Made by a program: the position numbers and the translations under genes
Shown here: positions 14,749 to 23,716 of the stretch, piece by piece
How positions within the stretch are numbered: position 1 is the first letter of the stretch
Layout of the letters: each line of letters starts with the position of its first letter
The notes under the pieces: generated by a model
Database searches by the model: none
Seen by the model: the letters and a program-made list of their open reading frames with translations, nothing else
What the model was told of the DNA's origin: nothing
Origin: Paenibacillus whitsoniae
GTDB taxonomy: Bacteria; Bacillota; Bacilli; Paenibacillales; NBRC-103111
NCBI RefSeq assembly: GCF_003955665.1
Contig: NZ_RXHU01000005.1
Coordinates: 1-61,408, forward strand
Length of the DNA stretch: 61,408 nt
Direction of reading: 5' to 3'

Positions 14749-15606
14749 TCACTCAAACAGCGCCATCTGCTCCGGCGGCTCCGGCGGCAGTTCCCTTCGC
14801 TCCTGACCGAGCATCTCCATCAACTGCCGCGCATTCGCGGCCGCATCTCCGCCTGAGTTGTTGTTGAAAATAACGCACAACTCCTTGCTCTCCCGCTGCA
14901 GCTTCTCAAGGCGTTCTTTCCACGCCAGCAGCTCCTCCTGGCTGTACTTATACAAGTACCGCACCGCGCGCCAATCGTCCTGCCCGTTGTTCGTCCACCC
15001 CGGCGCATTGCGCCCGTGAAAACGGACTACCGTCAGCGCCGGGTGCGTCGCCTCCGGCACAATCGGCACCGAGCCCGGCATCACCTGCGGCTCATCGCAG
15101 ACGCTGTGCGCCCAGCCTTCGTCTCGCATGAACTGCAAGGTTCGCTCCCGCATGCCGGGTTCGAACCAGCTTTGGTGCCGGAACTCCAGCGCGAGCGGCA
15201 CATCGTCCATCCGCCGCCTGGCGGCGCGCACAATCTGCACATGCTCTCGCGTGCAGTCAAACCAAGGCGGGTACTGAAACAGTACCGCCTTCAATTTGCC
15301 CGCGTCGATCAGCGGTTCCATCGACGCCCTGAAATTCCGAAACAGTTCCGCCATGTCACTGTCCGAATACTTGACCTGCGATTGCCCCGTCATGCCTTGG
15401 AAGGCCTTCACCAAAAAAGTAAAATCCGCGCTCGTTTCCGCCGCCCATTTCTCAAACATCTCGGGCTTATGAATCGCATAGTACGAACTGTCGACTTCCA
15501 CCGCCTTGAAATAGCGATTATACGTTCTCAGCTTATCCGGCTGGCGAATCCCCGGGCCATAGATCAGGTCGTGATCCCCCCAGCCGGCCAGGCCAATCGT
15601 TATCAT
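14749..15606 (-). CDS. DUF72 (YecE-like) family protein
   Basis: 285 residues. It opens with MITIGLAGWGDHDLIYG and has the DUF72 hallmarks VEVDSSYYAIHKPEMFEKW, FLVKAFQGMTG and, near the C-terminus, CVIFNNNSGGDAAANA. The fold is a TIM-barrel-like enzyme of unknown reaction, common across bacteria and archaea. It stands alone between the 38-aa gene and the cation transporter gene and is probably transcribed from its own promoter. Length is normal for the family and no residue is obviously missing. Confidence 0.93.
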   Translation of the reverse strand: MITIGLAGWGDHDLIYGPGIRQPDKLRTYNRYFKAVEVDSSYYAIHKPEMFEKWAAETSADFTFLVKAFQGMTGQSQVKYSDSDMAELFRNFRASMEPLIDAGKLKAVLFQYPPWFDCTREHVQIVRAARRRMDDVPLALEFRHQSWFEPGMRERTLQFMRDEGWAHSVCDEPQVMPGSVPIVPEATHPALTVVRFHGRNAPGWTNNGQDDWRAVRYLYKYSQEELLAWKERLEKLQRESKELCVIFNNNSGGDAAANARQLMEMLGQERRELPPEPPEQMALFE

Positions 15607-15686
15607 AAGCTCTCCGCTCCGATCCCCGCGCAGCCGGCTCCGAAACTGCGACGAAATAAGGTATACCGCAAACTTCCCGCAGCTCC

Positions 15687-16673
15687 CTAGACCCGGCTCT
15701 CCACCGGCACCCAGTTGGTTACGCCGTTATCTTCAATAATGCCGATGGTCACGTCCGTAATGTCCGGGTCAAGCAGCAGCTTGTCGCGAATGCGGAACTT
15801 AATATCGTCGGCATCCGCCAGCGATAATCCGCGCTTCAGCTCGATCAAGCCCTCAACGTGATAATAACGGCCTTCCTGCAGCACACGCAGTTGGTAAATG
15901 TCTGTGACCTGTTCATTTCCAAGGATTAGCCGCGCAACCTTCGCTTCCACATCCGGAGGGGCCGCTACACCGATCAGACCGACCATATTGTCATACCCGA
16001 CGCGGAACGCAACGCCGACCATGAGGAACCCAATAAGCATCGTCGCAAGTCCGTCGAATACAGCAAGATCCGTGAATGTGGTGACAACGACCGCAATCAA
16101 AGCCAGCAGCGAGCCGGTCGTCGCGACCAGATCTTCATAGAATACAAGACGCGTCGGAGGCGCCGCTCGCTTCACATTCCGAAATGCAGCGGCAAAGACC
16201 GCCACCCCTTTCGCTTCATTACGGGACTCGTGCACGATCTCTTTCATCGCTTTCACGAGCACGTAGCCATCAACAAGAATGGACAGAATCAGAACGACAA
16301 AATTTAATATAAAGCCCGACGAGTGCTTCACAGGATGGGCAATTAAATGAAAGCCCTCTTTGATGGTTTCATAAGCCATGACCGTCACAACAATTACGGC
16401 GACCATACAAAATATATTTATAACCCGCCCGAATCCAGTTGGAAAACGGCGAGTCGGTTTCTTCTCTGCAAGAACGCTGCCGACAAAAACAAAAGCCTGA
16501 TTGATCGCATCGGCGATCGAATGCATCGTAGAGGCGAACATCGCGCCATTGCCTGTCAGCACGGCGGCGACCCCCTTAACGATCGCAATAAACGTATTGC
16601 CAATGGCTGCTGCCATCGAAGAGGTGTTGCCTTTTTTAACTAACTGCCAAAAACTTTCCTGCTCTGATTCCAT
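15687..16673 (-). CDS. Cation diffusion facilitator (CDF) transporter
   Basis: 328 residues with about six membrane helices and a cytoplasmic C-terminal domain. The CDF signature STMHSIADAINQAFV (helix 2) carries the metal-site His and Asp, and LVFYEDLVATTGSLLALIAV is the corresponding helix-5 segment. The C-terminal domain (VEGLIELKRGLSLADADDIK) is the regulatory metal-sensing fold. CDF proteins export Zn, Mn, Fe or Co using the proton gradient; the substrate is not predictable here. AGGAGG lies 13 nt upstream, rather far. No metalloregulator gene is adjacent. Confidence 0.92.
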   Translation of the reverse strand: MESEQESFWQLVKKGNTSSMAAAIGNTFIAIVKGVAAVLTGNGAMFASTMHSIADAINQAFVFVGSVLAEKKPTRRFPTGFGRVINIFCMVAVIVVTVMAYETIKEGFHLIAHPVKHSSGFILNFVVLILSILVDGYVLVKAMKEIVHESRNEAKGVAVFAAAFRNVKRAAPPTRLVFYEDLVATTGSLLALIAVVVTTFTDLAVFDGLATMLIGFLMVGVAFRVGYDNMVGLIGVAAPPDVEAKVARLILGNEQVTDIYQLRVLQEGRYYHVEGLIELKRGLSLADADDIKFRIRDKLLLDPDITDVTIGIIEDNGVTNWVPVESRV

Positions 16674-16977
16674 CTGAACGATGATACCTCCTGTTATTTG
16701 TTATGACAACTACATACGCGTGTCCGCCTGAAAAGTTCCAACCGCAACCGGCTACGCCTGAACCGATTGCCCAATGGCTCCACCTTCTTTCCGACGGATT
16801 TTAGGCGGCAAATTTTCCCATGCCGCCACGCTTGTCCTGTGATTTTACCCAAAAAAGCGCGAATTTTCAAATAGATCTAGAATGCCCATTGCTTTTTATA
16901 TCGAGCCTTGATATACTCACGTTACGATATATCATAACACGATATAACGAATCGCGATGCAAGACAAGGAGCCTCCC
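16674..16977. other. Divergent intergenic region, CDF / PadR
   Basis: 304 bp. A hairpin GGCGGCA/TGCCGCC (16804-16827) of unknown role lies in the middle; the PadR promoter/operator (16908-16949) is at the right. No coding frame was found. Confidence 0.6.
16908..16949 (+). promoter_or_regulatory. Promoter and operator of PadR operon
   Basis: TTGATA (16908-16913), 16-nt spacer, TATCAT (16930-16935). A dyad spans 16920-16949: outer arms CGTTA/TAACG and inner GATAT repeats. PadR repressors commonly bind such AT-rich GATAT dyads over their own promoter. Confidence 0.6.
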
Positions 16978-17310
16978 ATGAGCCAAGGAAAATTGTATCA
17001 ACACTACTTGCCTATGTCGGAAACCGCCTACTATATATTGCTTTCATTGACTGAAAATCGCCACGGTTACGGCATTATCCAATTCGTCGAGGAACTGACC
17101 GGCGGTCGGATTCGTCTAGGTCCCGGAACGATCTACGGCAGTCTCTCGCGCATGGAGAAAGACCGGCTGATTGCAGCGATTGCCGAAGAAGACCGACGCA
17201 AGCTGTACCGGATCACGCCTAGCGGAATCGAGCTGCTGAAGCTTGAAATCGCACGGCTCAAAGAGCTTTACGAAAATTCAAAACTGCTGGAGGGATATGG
17301 AGATGAGTGA
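16978..17310 (+). CDS. PadR-family transcriptional regulator
   Basis: 110 residues from ATG 16978, which AAGGAG precedes at the right distance; an ATG 21 bp upstream has no ribosome site. The winged helix is typical: AYYILLSLTENRHGYGIIQF, then GRIRLGPGTIYGSLSRMEKD and the wing RRKLYRITPSG. PadR proteins are usually autorepressors that also control membrane or efflux proteins. Its stop overlaps the start of the DUF2812 gene, an arrangement frequently seen in Bacillota. Ligand unknown. Confidence 0.95.
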   Translation: MSQGKLYQHYLPMSETAYYILLSLTENRHGYGIIQFVEELTGGRIRLGPGTIYGSLSRMEKDRLIAAIAEEDRRKLYRITPSGIELLKLEIARLKELYENSKLLEGYGDE

Positions 17311-17821
17311 AATCAAACACGTGTTCAAATGGTGGAGCGCAGGCCGGTCCGATCTGCTTGAACGGTGGCTCGAAGACATGGAGGCGCAAGGCTGGCATCT
17401 GGATAACATTGACCGTTTGGGAACCCGCTTCCGATTCAAGCGCGGGGAGCCGCGCAAGATGAGCTACTGTGCTGATTATCAAATCCGAAAAGACCCCAAC
17501 TATATTCGGATCTGCGAGGATGCCGGCTGGCGGCAGTATTATTCCGGCAGCGGCTGGTATATCTGGGGCATCCCCTATGAGGGAGCCAAACGTGCTCTGT
17601 TTACCGACAGCGACTCGCTTATCGAACGTAACAATCGGCTAATTGGTCTGTTTGCCTGCGTGCTTGCTGGGCAAGTTCCGATGATTACCATGAATTGGGA
17701 TCGCCCTGCTTTCCTATATTTTCTCATTCTCTACATTCCTCTGCTGGCGCTGATTGCTGGAACGCTCATTCAACTGGCTGCCGCCAACAAACGGCTGAAG
17801 CATAAAAAGAACGGGTTATAG
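17303..17821 (+). CDS. DUF2812 family membrane protein
   Basis: 172 residues from ATG 17303, preceded by GGAGGGATATGG and overlapping the PadR stop by 8 bp. The soluble N-terminal part (FKWWSAGRSDLLERWLEDME, GWHLDNIDRLGTRFRFKRGE, YCADYQI) is the DUF2812 signature; two membrane helices follow (LIGLFACVLAGQVPM, FLYFLILYIPLLALIAG). Such proteins nearly always neighbour a PadR regulator and are thought to work with it at the membrane, in some cases with ABC transporters. Function unknown. Confidence 0.92.
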   Translation: MSEIKHVFKWWSAGRSDLLERWLEDMEAQGWHLDNIDRLGTRFRFKRGEPRKMSYCADYQIRKDPNYIRICEDAGWRQYYSGSGWYIWGIPYEGAKRALFTDSDSLIERNNRLIGLFACVLAGQVPMITMNWDRPAFLYFLILYIPLLALIAGTLIQLAAANKRLKHKKNGL

Positions 17822-17877
17822 CGGGTCCATGCGAAGTCGAAGATCTGTTCCTGCAAGTGCTTTTTTGCCCAAAAGTC

Positions 17878-18000
17878 TTTACTTGCCCTGCCTGCCCCTG
17901 TATAGTAAAAACTGAAATCACATAATGCACGTTCCGGAGGAGTCTGTCAAAGCAGGCTTCTTTTTGTCTTTTTTCGGACATAGAGCGCCACTCCTCTGGA
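17878..18000 (+). promoter_or_regulatory. Promoter and attenuator-like RNA leader of the ion transporter gene
   Basis: TTTACT-17-TATAGT (17878-17906) starts an approximately 120-nt leader. It contains a terminator hairpin (17939-17960, loop TCAAAG) followed by TTTTTGTCTTTTTT. The 5' arm of that hairpin overlaps CCGGAGGAGT (17934-17943), which can instead pair with ACTCCTCTGG (17990-17999). The two structures exclude each other, as in riboswitches or attenuators. I cannot match it to a known class. Confidence 0.55.
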
Positions 18001-18033
18001 AAACCTATGCAGAACACTATTCTAGGAGGCTCT

Positions 18034-19314
18034 ATGGAAGATCAAGCTTACTGGGCAATCGGCATCTTTGTGCTCATCTATGGCATTATTATTTCTGAAA
18101 AAATTCATCGTACCATCATCGCCATGGCAGGGGCCGTCCTGATGGTCGCCTTCGGCATCGTCAGCCAGGAAACGGCGGTGCATCATATCGACTTCAATAC
18201 ACTAGGCTTGCTGGTCGGCATGATGATTATTGTGGGTATTACGGCCGAGACCGGGCTATTCAAGTTTGTCGCCTTGAAAGCCGCCAAACTGGCGAAAGGC
18301 AAGCCTAGCCGCATCTTAATCGCTCTCGTCGTCATTACAGCTGTCTGCTCGGCGTTTCTGGACAATGTCACTACCGTTCTGCTCATGGTTCCGGTTACGC
18401 TGAGCATCACCAGACAGCTCCGTGTACATCCGTTTCCCTTTCTGTTCACGCAAATCATCGCTTCCAACGCGGGAGGTACGGCAACGCTCATCGGTGATCC
18501 TCCCAACATTATGATCGGGAGCTCCGTACCAGAGCTGACCTTTATGGCATTCATCGACAATTTGGCTCCGATTGTGCTCATCATCATGGTGATCTATATC
18601 CCCATCTTTCTGCTGCTTTTCGGCAAGCAAATTCGCTCCACGCCTGAACTGCAGATGAGCATCCTGAATATGGATGAGAATGCCATGTTGACCGACCGCA
18701 AGCTGCTATGGAAATGCCTGATCGTGCTGGGAGTAACGATTGCCGGGTTCTTCCTGCACCAGAGCATCCACCTGGAATCGGCGACTGTCGCCCTCGCCGG
18801 CGCATTCCTGCTGCTGCTCCTAACTGGAGAGCGCATGCTGGAGCCTGCGCTGCACAGCATCGAATGGCCGACAATCTTATTCTTCGTCGGATTGTTCGTA
18901 CTCGTCTCCGGGCTGGTGGAGACCGGGGTCATTGCCGAGCTTGCTGCCAAAGCGATTGAGCTGACAGGCGGCAATGAGGTTGCGACCTCCATGCTCATTC
19001 TATGGATGAGCGCAATCGCCTCTGCCTTCCTGGACAATATTCCCTTCGTCGCCACTATGATTCCCATGATTCACGAAATGGGTAACATGGGCGTGAACAA
19101 TCTGGAGCCGCTCTGGTGGAGTCTCGCGTTAGGGGCATGCCTTGGCGGCAATGGCACACTGATTGGCGCCAGTGCCAATCTAATTGTAGCAGGGCTGTCC
19201 GGTAAAGAAGGATATCCTATTACATTTATGAAGTATTTGAAATTCGGTCTACCTTTGATGTTGTTATCCATTGTACTGTCAAGCTTCTATATTTATCTGC
19301 GTTATCTTATGTAA
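18034..19314 (+). CDS. ArsB/NhaD-type ion transporter
   Basis: 426 residues from ATG 18034, after a strong AGGAGG. About 11 membrane helices in two halves. Each half has the ion-transporter-superfamily re-entrant motif: SAFLDNVTTVLLMVP with NAGGTATLIGDPPNIM, and SAFLDNIPFVATMIP with GGNGTLIGASANL. This is the ArsB/NhaD/SLC13-like group: arsenite, Na+/H+ or dicarboxylate transport. Several later neighbours are also ion transporters (SulP, Na+/H+ antiporter, K+ channel), and the leader at 17878-18000 suggests RNA control. Substrate unresolved; Na+ or an anion is most likely. Confidence 0.9.
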   Translation: MEDQAYWAIGIFVLIYGIIISEKIHRTIIAMAGAVLMVAFGIVSQETAVHHIDFNTLGLLVGMMIIVGITAETGLFKFVALKAAKLAKGKPSRILIALVVITAVCSAFLDNVTTVLLMVPVTLSITRQLRVHPFPFLFTQIIASNAGGTATLIGDPPNIMIGSSVPELTFMAFIDNLAPIVLIIMVIYIPIFLLLFGKQIRSTPELQMSILNMDENAMLTDRKLLWKCLIVLGVTIAGFFLHQSIHLESATVALAGAFLLLLLTGERMLEPALHSIEWPTILFFVGLFVLVSGLVETGVIAELAAKAIELTGGNEVATSMLILWMSAIASAFLDNIPFVATMIPMIHEMGNMGVNNLEPLWWSLALGACLGGNGTLIGASANLIVAGLSGKEGYPITFMKYLKFGLPLMLLSIVLSSFYIYLRYLM

Positions 19315-19338
19315 TCATAAAATTGGGAGGTGCTTGCT

Positions 19339-19617
19339 ATGCTATCCTACACGTATGATGCCAGCCAGCTCACGATTCAAGAATCACAAAACGGCGACGA
19401 CATCGAATTCCGGATTCATGTACTTGGCGGAGATGCCGTTGACGGGCAAATCAAGGGGGTACAGCATGATTTCGAGAACAATCATGTGCTGACCGATGTC
19501 CTGTTCTATGCTTACAAAAATCACGACTACCAATTTATCGTACGCCCGGATTTCTACGACGATTTCCTGCTCTCACTGATGAAACATCGTTTGCTGACCG
19601 GACTAACGTGGACGTAA
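19339..19617 (+). CDS. Small soluble protein of unknown function
   Basis: 92 residues from ATG 19339, 8 nt after GGGAGG. The sequence (MLSYTYDASQLTIQESQNGD, then a segment with HDYQFIVRPDFYDDFLL) has no signal peptide or membrane helix and looks like a compact beta-rich domain with an acidic middle. I do not recognise the family. It lies 24 bp after the ion transporter gene and before a shared terminator, so the two are probably cotranscribed; a role in regulating that transporter is only a guess. Confidence 0.8.
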   Translation: MLSYTYDASQLTIQESQNGDDIEFRIHVLGGDAVDGQIKGVQHDFENNHVLTDVLFYAYKNHDYQFIVRPDFYDDFLLSLMKHRLLTGLTWT

Positions 19618-19644
19618 ATTAAACGGAAGGTACGGCATGCAAAA

Positions 19645-19681
19645 AAGAAGCACGGCGTTCAAGAGAACTACCGTGCTTCTT
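19645..19681. terminator. Bidirectional terminator
   Basis: AAGAAGCACGG / CCGTGCTTCTT, 11-bp stem, between the convergent 92-aa gene and SulP gene; A and T tracts flank both sides. Confidence 0.85.
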
Positions 19682-19703
19682 CTTATGAAAATGGCTTCAG
19701 CGG

Positions 19704-21137
19704 CTACAAACCCGCTTGCTGAACCAGCTTCGTGCTCTCCTCGTTCAGCCCGACAAGCTGGATTTCGATGCCCAGCGCTTGATATTTTTGTACGGTCTTG
19801 GTAATCGCCGTCACTGCTGAATGATCCCACACGTGGGAACTGCTGAAATCGATAATGACATGGGCAGGGTCTTCTCGATATGTGAACAGATCGACAAAAT
19901 GGCTCATCGTGCCGAAGAACAACTGACCCGTAATCCGATACACCTTCGCCCCTTGCGGGTCGATGTGCGTAAGAGTTTTGATGGTGGCAGATTTCCACCC
20001 AAACGTAAGCGCGCTGAGGACGACGCCGGAGATCACACCGATGGCGAGATTCGACGTCGCGACGACAATCGCCACCGTCACGACCATGACGAGGGCGTCG
20101 CTGCGCGGGATTTTGCCCAGTGTGCGAAGCGAATGCCAGTCGAACGTACCGACCGACACCATGACCATTACCCCGACAAGCGCGGCCATCGGAATCTGCT
20201 TCACCACACTGCCGGCAACGAGAATCAGGAACAGCAGGAACACCCCCGCGACGAACGTCGATAACCGTGAGCGCCCACCGGATTTGACATTAATGACGGT
20301 CTGCCCGATCATCGCGCAGCCGGCCATGCCGCCGAAAAAGCCTGTGATGATATTGGCAATGCCTTGACCGCGAACCTCTTTATTCTTGTCGCTTTTCGTC
20401 TCAGTCATTTCATCCACGATCGTCGCCGTCATCAGCGACTCGGTGATACCCACGACCGCGAGCGCCAGCGAGAACGGCAGAATATGGCCGATGAGGGACC
20501 AGGAAAGCGAAATATCCGGAATGTGGAAGAACGGCGGTGCCTGCGTAATATCGCCCATATCGCCGACGGTGCGCAAATCCAGATGGAACGCGACAGAGAG
20601 GATTGTCATCACGATGATAGCAACCAGCGCCGATGGCACTGCCTTCGTAACAAGCGGCAGTCCATACACAATCGTCAACGTACCAGCCACCATCAGATAC
20701 ATCGCCCAGGTAGCTCCGGCGAAGTTCGGAAGCTGCGCCATAAAAATGATGATCGCCAGCGCATTCACAAATCCGGTAACGACGGAATGGGGAATAAACG
20801 TAATAAAACGGCCGAATTTGAGTATACCCATCAAATACTGAATGACACCGGTCAGCACCGTCGCTGCAAACAGCGTCTCAATGCCGTATTTGGCCATCAG
20901 CGGCCCCATGAGGGAAGCCATCGCGCCCGTCGCGGCGGAAATCATGCCGGAGCGTCCTCCGATGAATGAGATCGTCACCGCAATAACGAAGGATGCATAC
21001 AAGCCGACCATGGGATCGACTCCCGCCAGCAGCGAGAAAGCAATCGCTTCCGGAATCAGGGCGAACGCCACCGTCATGCCGGCAAGAACGTCCTTGCGCA
21101 CGTTGGAGAACCAAGCTATTTTCAATTGTACGAACAA
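19704..21137 (-). CDS. SulP-family anion transporter with STAS domain
   Basis: About 477 residues. The membrane part starts with FSNVRKDVLAGMTVAFALIP and contains the typical SulP segment ITGFFGGMAGCAMIGQT; a C-terminal STAS domain follows (MSHFVDLF, HVIIDFSSSHVWDHSAV). Members import sulfate, bicarbonate or other anions. The start is uncertain: TTG at 21137 has AGAGGAG 9 nt upstream, while in-frame ATG 21158 has no ribosome site. It is divergent from the Na+/H+ antiporter gene, a pairing also found in bicarbonate/Na+ systems, so bicarbonate transport is conceivable. Confidence 0.92.
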   Translation of the reverse strand: MFVQLKIAWFSNVRKDVLAGMTVAFALIPEAIAFSLLAGVDPMVGLYASFVIAVTISFIGGRSGMISAATGAMASLMGPLMAKYGIETLFAATVLTGVIQYLMGILKFGRFITFIPHSVVTGFVNALAIIIFMAQLPNFAGATWAMYLMVAGTLTIVYGLPLVTKAVPSALVAIIVMTILSVAFHLDLRTVGDMGDITQAPPFFHIPDISLSWSLIGHILPFSLALAVVGITESLMTATIVDEMTETKSDKNKEVRGQGIANIITGFFGGMAGCAMIGQTVINVKSGGRSRLSTFVAGVFLLFLILVAGSVVKQIPMAALVGVMVMVSVGTFDWHSLRTLGKIPRSDALVMVVTVAIVVATSNLAIGVISGVVLSALTFGWKSATIKTLTHIDPQGAKVYRITGQLFFGTMSHFVDLFTYREDPAHVIIDFSSSHVWDHSAVTAITKTVQKYQALGIEIQLVGLNEESTKLVQQAGL

Positions 21138-21266
21138 CCAAAACCACTCCTCTTTCATCAAAATTAATTGGTTTTCCACTCTCAGAAAAACCGGGGCCGA
21201 TAGTCAATGGTTCTAATTATACATAGGTTTGGCAAGAAACGAAACAACAGATATTAGGAGGTTCCT

Positions 21267-22448
21267 ATGATCCACTACTGGTTAGTGCTGACGGCGATTG
21301 CCGTAGCGATCGCATATATCGCTCACCTGATTAAGCAGCCTTACCCTACGCTATTAGTCATTGCGGGGCTGGTGTTGGGTATCGTCCCTATTAGCGCGCT
21401 GCACGACATCAAGGAATATGTTGCATCCGATCATGTATTCCAGACAACGGTCATTCTGATTTTCCTCTCCGCGCTCATTGGCGATGCCGCCCTCAAGCTG
21501 CATTTTCACGAGGTCAAAGAAAACAAGCGCTCCATTCTGCTGCTGGCGCTGCTCGGCACGCTGCTTACTTTCCTGCTGATAACGGTGCTCTGTCACCTGC
21601 TCCTCGGCCTTTCCTTGCAGAAGGCACTCGTCTTCGGAGCCCTGATGGCCGCTACGGACCCCGTGTCAGTGCTCAGTATTTTCAAATCACTTGGCCTGAA
21701 CAAGCGACTCTCGATCATTGTCGAAGGCGAGAGCCTCGCCAACGACGGCGTCGCCGTCGTCCTGTTCAAAATCGCCTTAGTGACCACCGCGCTCAGCGTA
21801 TCCGGCGTCACCAGCGGTGCCTTATCGTTCTTGAAGGTGATCGTCTTCGGCATCGCGATCGGGCTCATTGGCGGCTATCTCGCATCCCGCATTACATCGC
21901 GCATCGACAATTATCTCGTCGAAATCGGACTCTCCATCGTGCTGTTCTATGGCGTATTCGAAATTGCCGAAGCCTTTCATCTCTCCGGCGTCATCGCCGT
22001 CGTCTTCGCCGGTCTGATTCTCGGCACTTACGGCAAGAACGTCGGCATGTCCGATACGACGCTGGAGAAAATGGATTCCTTCTGGGAGGTGATCGCCTTC
22101 CTCGCCAACGCCATTATCTTTTTGATGGTGGGTCTTGAAATCTCCAACATCAATTTTGTCGACAAATGGCCGGAGATTGGCGGCAGTATACTGATTGTAC
22201 TCGCGGCAAGATTTATCGCGGTATACGCAAGTCTGGCGCTTGACCGCACCGTTCCCGAAGCATGGAAGCCGATTATCGCCTGGGGCGGCCTGAAAGGCTC
22301 CTTATCCATCGCCTTGATTCTGAGCGTCAGTCCCTCCTTCGAAGGACGTGACTTGCTGCTGGCCATGACATTCAGCAATGTCGTGTTCTCTTTGCTGGTG
22401 CAAGGGACGACGTTGAGTAAACTGGTCAAAATATTAAAAGTCAAATAA
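21267..22448 (+). CDS. CPA1-family Na+/H+ antiporter (NhaP-like)
   Basis: 393 residues, about 12 membrane helices. The ion-binding region is visible: FGALMAATDPVSVLSIF (the Asp-Pro of CPA1) and LSIIVEGESLANDGVAVVLF (the ND motif), plus RFIAVYASL and WGGLKGSLSIALIL in the C-terminal half. The short C-terminus lacks a regulatory domain. TTAGGAGG precedes the ATG. It exchanges cytoplasmic Na+ (or K+) for H+ and supports pH and salt tolerance, in line with the neighbouring K+ channel and SulP genes. Confidence 0.95.
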   Translation: MIHYWLVLTAIAVAIAYIAHLIKQPYPTLLVIAGLVLGIVPISALHDIKEYVASDHVFQTTVILIFLSALIGDAALKLHFHEVKENKRSILLLALLGTLLTFLLITVLCHLLLGLSLQKALVFGALMAATDPVSVLSIFKSLGLNKRLSIIVEGESLANDGVAVVLFKIALVTTALSVSGVTSGALSFLKVIVFGIAIGLIGGYLASRITSRIDNYLVEIGLSIVLFYGVFEIAEAFHLSGVIAVVFAGLILGTYGKNVGMSDTTLEKMDSFWEVIAFLANAIIFLMVGLEISNINFVDKWPEIGGSILIVLAARFIAVYASLALDRTVPEAWKPIIAWGGLKGSLSIALILSVSPSFEGRDLLLAMTFSNVVFSLLVQGTTLSKLVKILKVK

Positions 22449-22483
22449 AACATCCCCGGGCTGTATTAAAGTCCGGGGATGTT
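22449..22483. terminator. Bidirectional terminator
   Basis: AACATCCCCGG / CCGGGGATGTT, 11-bp stem, directly after the antiporter stop and 6 bp before the convergent K+ channel gene ends. Confidence 0.85.
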
Positions 22484-22489
22484 CTACGC

Positions 22490-23533
22490 TCAGGAAACAA
22501 TTGACTGTCCTATCCGCACATACGTTTCATAATCGCAAATGACGAACAGGCGGGCATCGGGCGGAATCGTCTCCTTCAGCCGCTTGTTAATATCGAGGCG
22601 GTCACCTTCGGCAATCAGCGTCGCCCCCTGACGAAGCAAGGCGTGGAAGGCCTCTTCAAATGTCACCCACTCCGACTGCTTCGGAATCTCATACAAATCT
22701 TCACCGTCCGGGGTTCGCGTCAGCAATTGGGAGACAATCCGGGAACTGCCGGGATTAAACGCCGCGCGCACCGCCAGTTGGGAAATCGTCTCGCTTCCGA
22801 ATATAAACTCATCCACATGAATATGCTCAAAATTCGGCAGATTCCGCTTGTCCCGCACCTCAACAACGGTGTACACATGGCTGTAATTGCGCTCAACGGT
22901 TGCGGCGACCAGCAGTGTCCGACCGTCCACATAAGACGGATCGCGCACCGTATTCTGATACATCGTCACCTCATCGGCGAAAATAAATACGGCTTTGGCC
23001 TGCCCGGTATTCGCCATTTCGAGTGTCTCTACATGTTGAGGATTGCCTTGAATATAATGGACCCGCTCATGCCGAATCGGGCTTCTCTCCATCATGTCGA
23101 TCAGCACAATTTCCGCCTGCGGATCCGTTTGCAGAATCTCCTTCATGGCATTGTCCGCATGCTGCGTCCAATCAATCAATACAAAGTGACCCTCACCTGA
23201 ATATTTCAACTTCCCTTCCTCCCTCCGTCGCTGGTACACGAACAGCGCATCGACCACTTTGCTGATGGTAATGGAAATGATGCCAATGCCGAACATATAC
23301 ACAACAATTCCTAAGCATTTGCCCGCAACCGTATGTGGATAGAAATCGCCGTAACCCACCGTCGTCACTGTCGTCATGACCCACCAGAACCCGTTAAAGC
23401 GTGTTTCAAAGGTGTCCGGCTCCATCGCATACGCCAACAGGGCACTGAAGACGATGAAGAGCGCAGCGCACAGCACAACAAGCCAATTATTCAGGTGAAT
23501 CAGCCGTCGCAAAAATTTTGCGAAGAAAAGCAT
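22490..23533 (-). CDS. K+ channel with RCK/TrkA-N domain
   Basis: 347 residues from ATG 23533, chosen for GGGAGG upstream; the open frame extends 41 codons further without signals. Two membrane helices flank the selectivity filter TVTTVGYGDFYP (GYGD). A cytoplasmic RCK domain follows (GHFVLIDWTQHADNAMKEIL, EIVLIDMMERSP) with a C-terminal TrkA-C-like part. The usual glycine-rich nucleotide loop GxGxxG is absent (VLIDWTQHAD), as in the YugO subgroup, so NAD binding is doubtful. YugO in B. subtilis carries electrical signals in biofilms; this gene is a candidate for a similar role. Confidence 0.92.
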   Translation of the reverse strand: MLFFAKFLRRLIHLNNWLVVLCAALFIVFSALLAYAMEPDTFETRFNGFWWVMTTVTTVGYGDFYPHTVAGKCLGIVVYMFGIGIISITISKVVDALFVYQRRREEGKLKYSGEGHFVLIDWTQHADNAMKEILQTDPQAEIVLIDMMERSPIRHERVHYIQGNPQHVETLEMANTGQAKAVFIFADEVTMYQNTVRDPSYVDGRTLLVAATVERNYSHVYTVVEVRDKRNLPNFEHIHVDEFIFGSETISQLAVRAAFNPGSSRIVSQLLTRTPDGEDLYEIPKQSEWVTFEEAFHALLRQGATLIAEGDRLDINKRLKETIPPDARLFVICDYETYVRIGQSIVS

Positions 23534-23663
23534 CCTGTCCCCTCCCGCACCCATCCTAATCTTTCCAATACGTTTATTGTAGCATGAAATGAATGTAAAT
23601 ATTGCGAAGAGACGGGGCAAACAACTGAGCAGGGCAGGCTCTCCATTCGTTTGCATGCAAACG

Positions 23664-23692
23664 AAAAAACCTCCCGCTGATTCGGGAGGTTT
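23664..23692 (-). terminator. Terminator of the repeat-protein gene
   Basis: Minus strand AACCTCCCG / CGGGAGGTT stem followed by TTTTTT. Confidence 0.85.
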
Positions 23693-23716
23693 CCTTCGTA
23701 ATGGCGCCGAGGCTGC

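Noticed and set aside
17878..18000. Known riboswitch class (Mn, Mg, Na or c-di-AMP) before the ion transporter
   Set aside because: No class-defining core could be matched by eye, so it is reported only as an unassigned attenuator-like leader.
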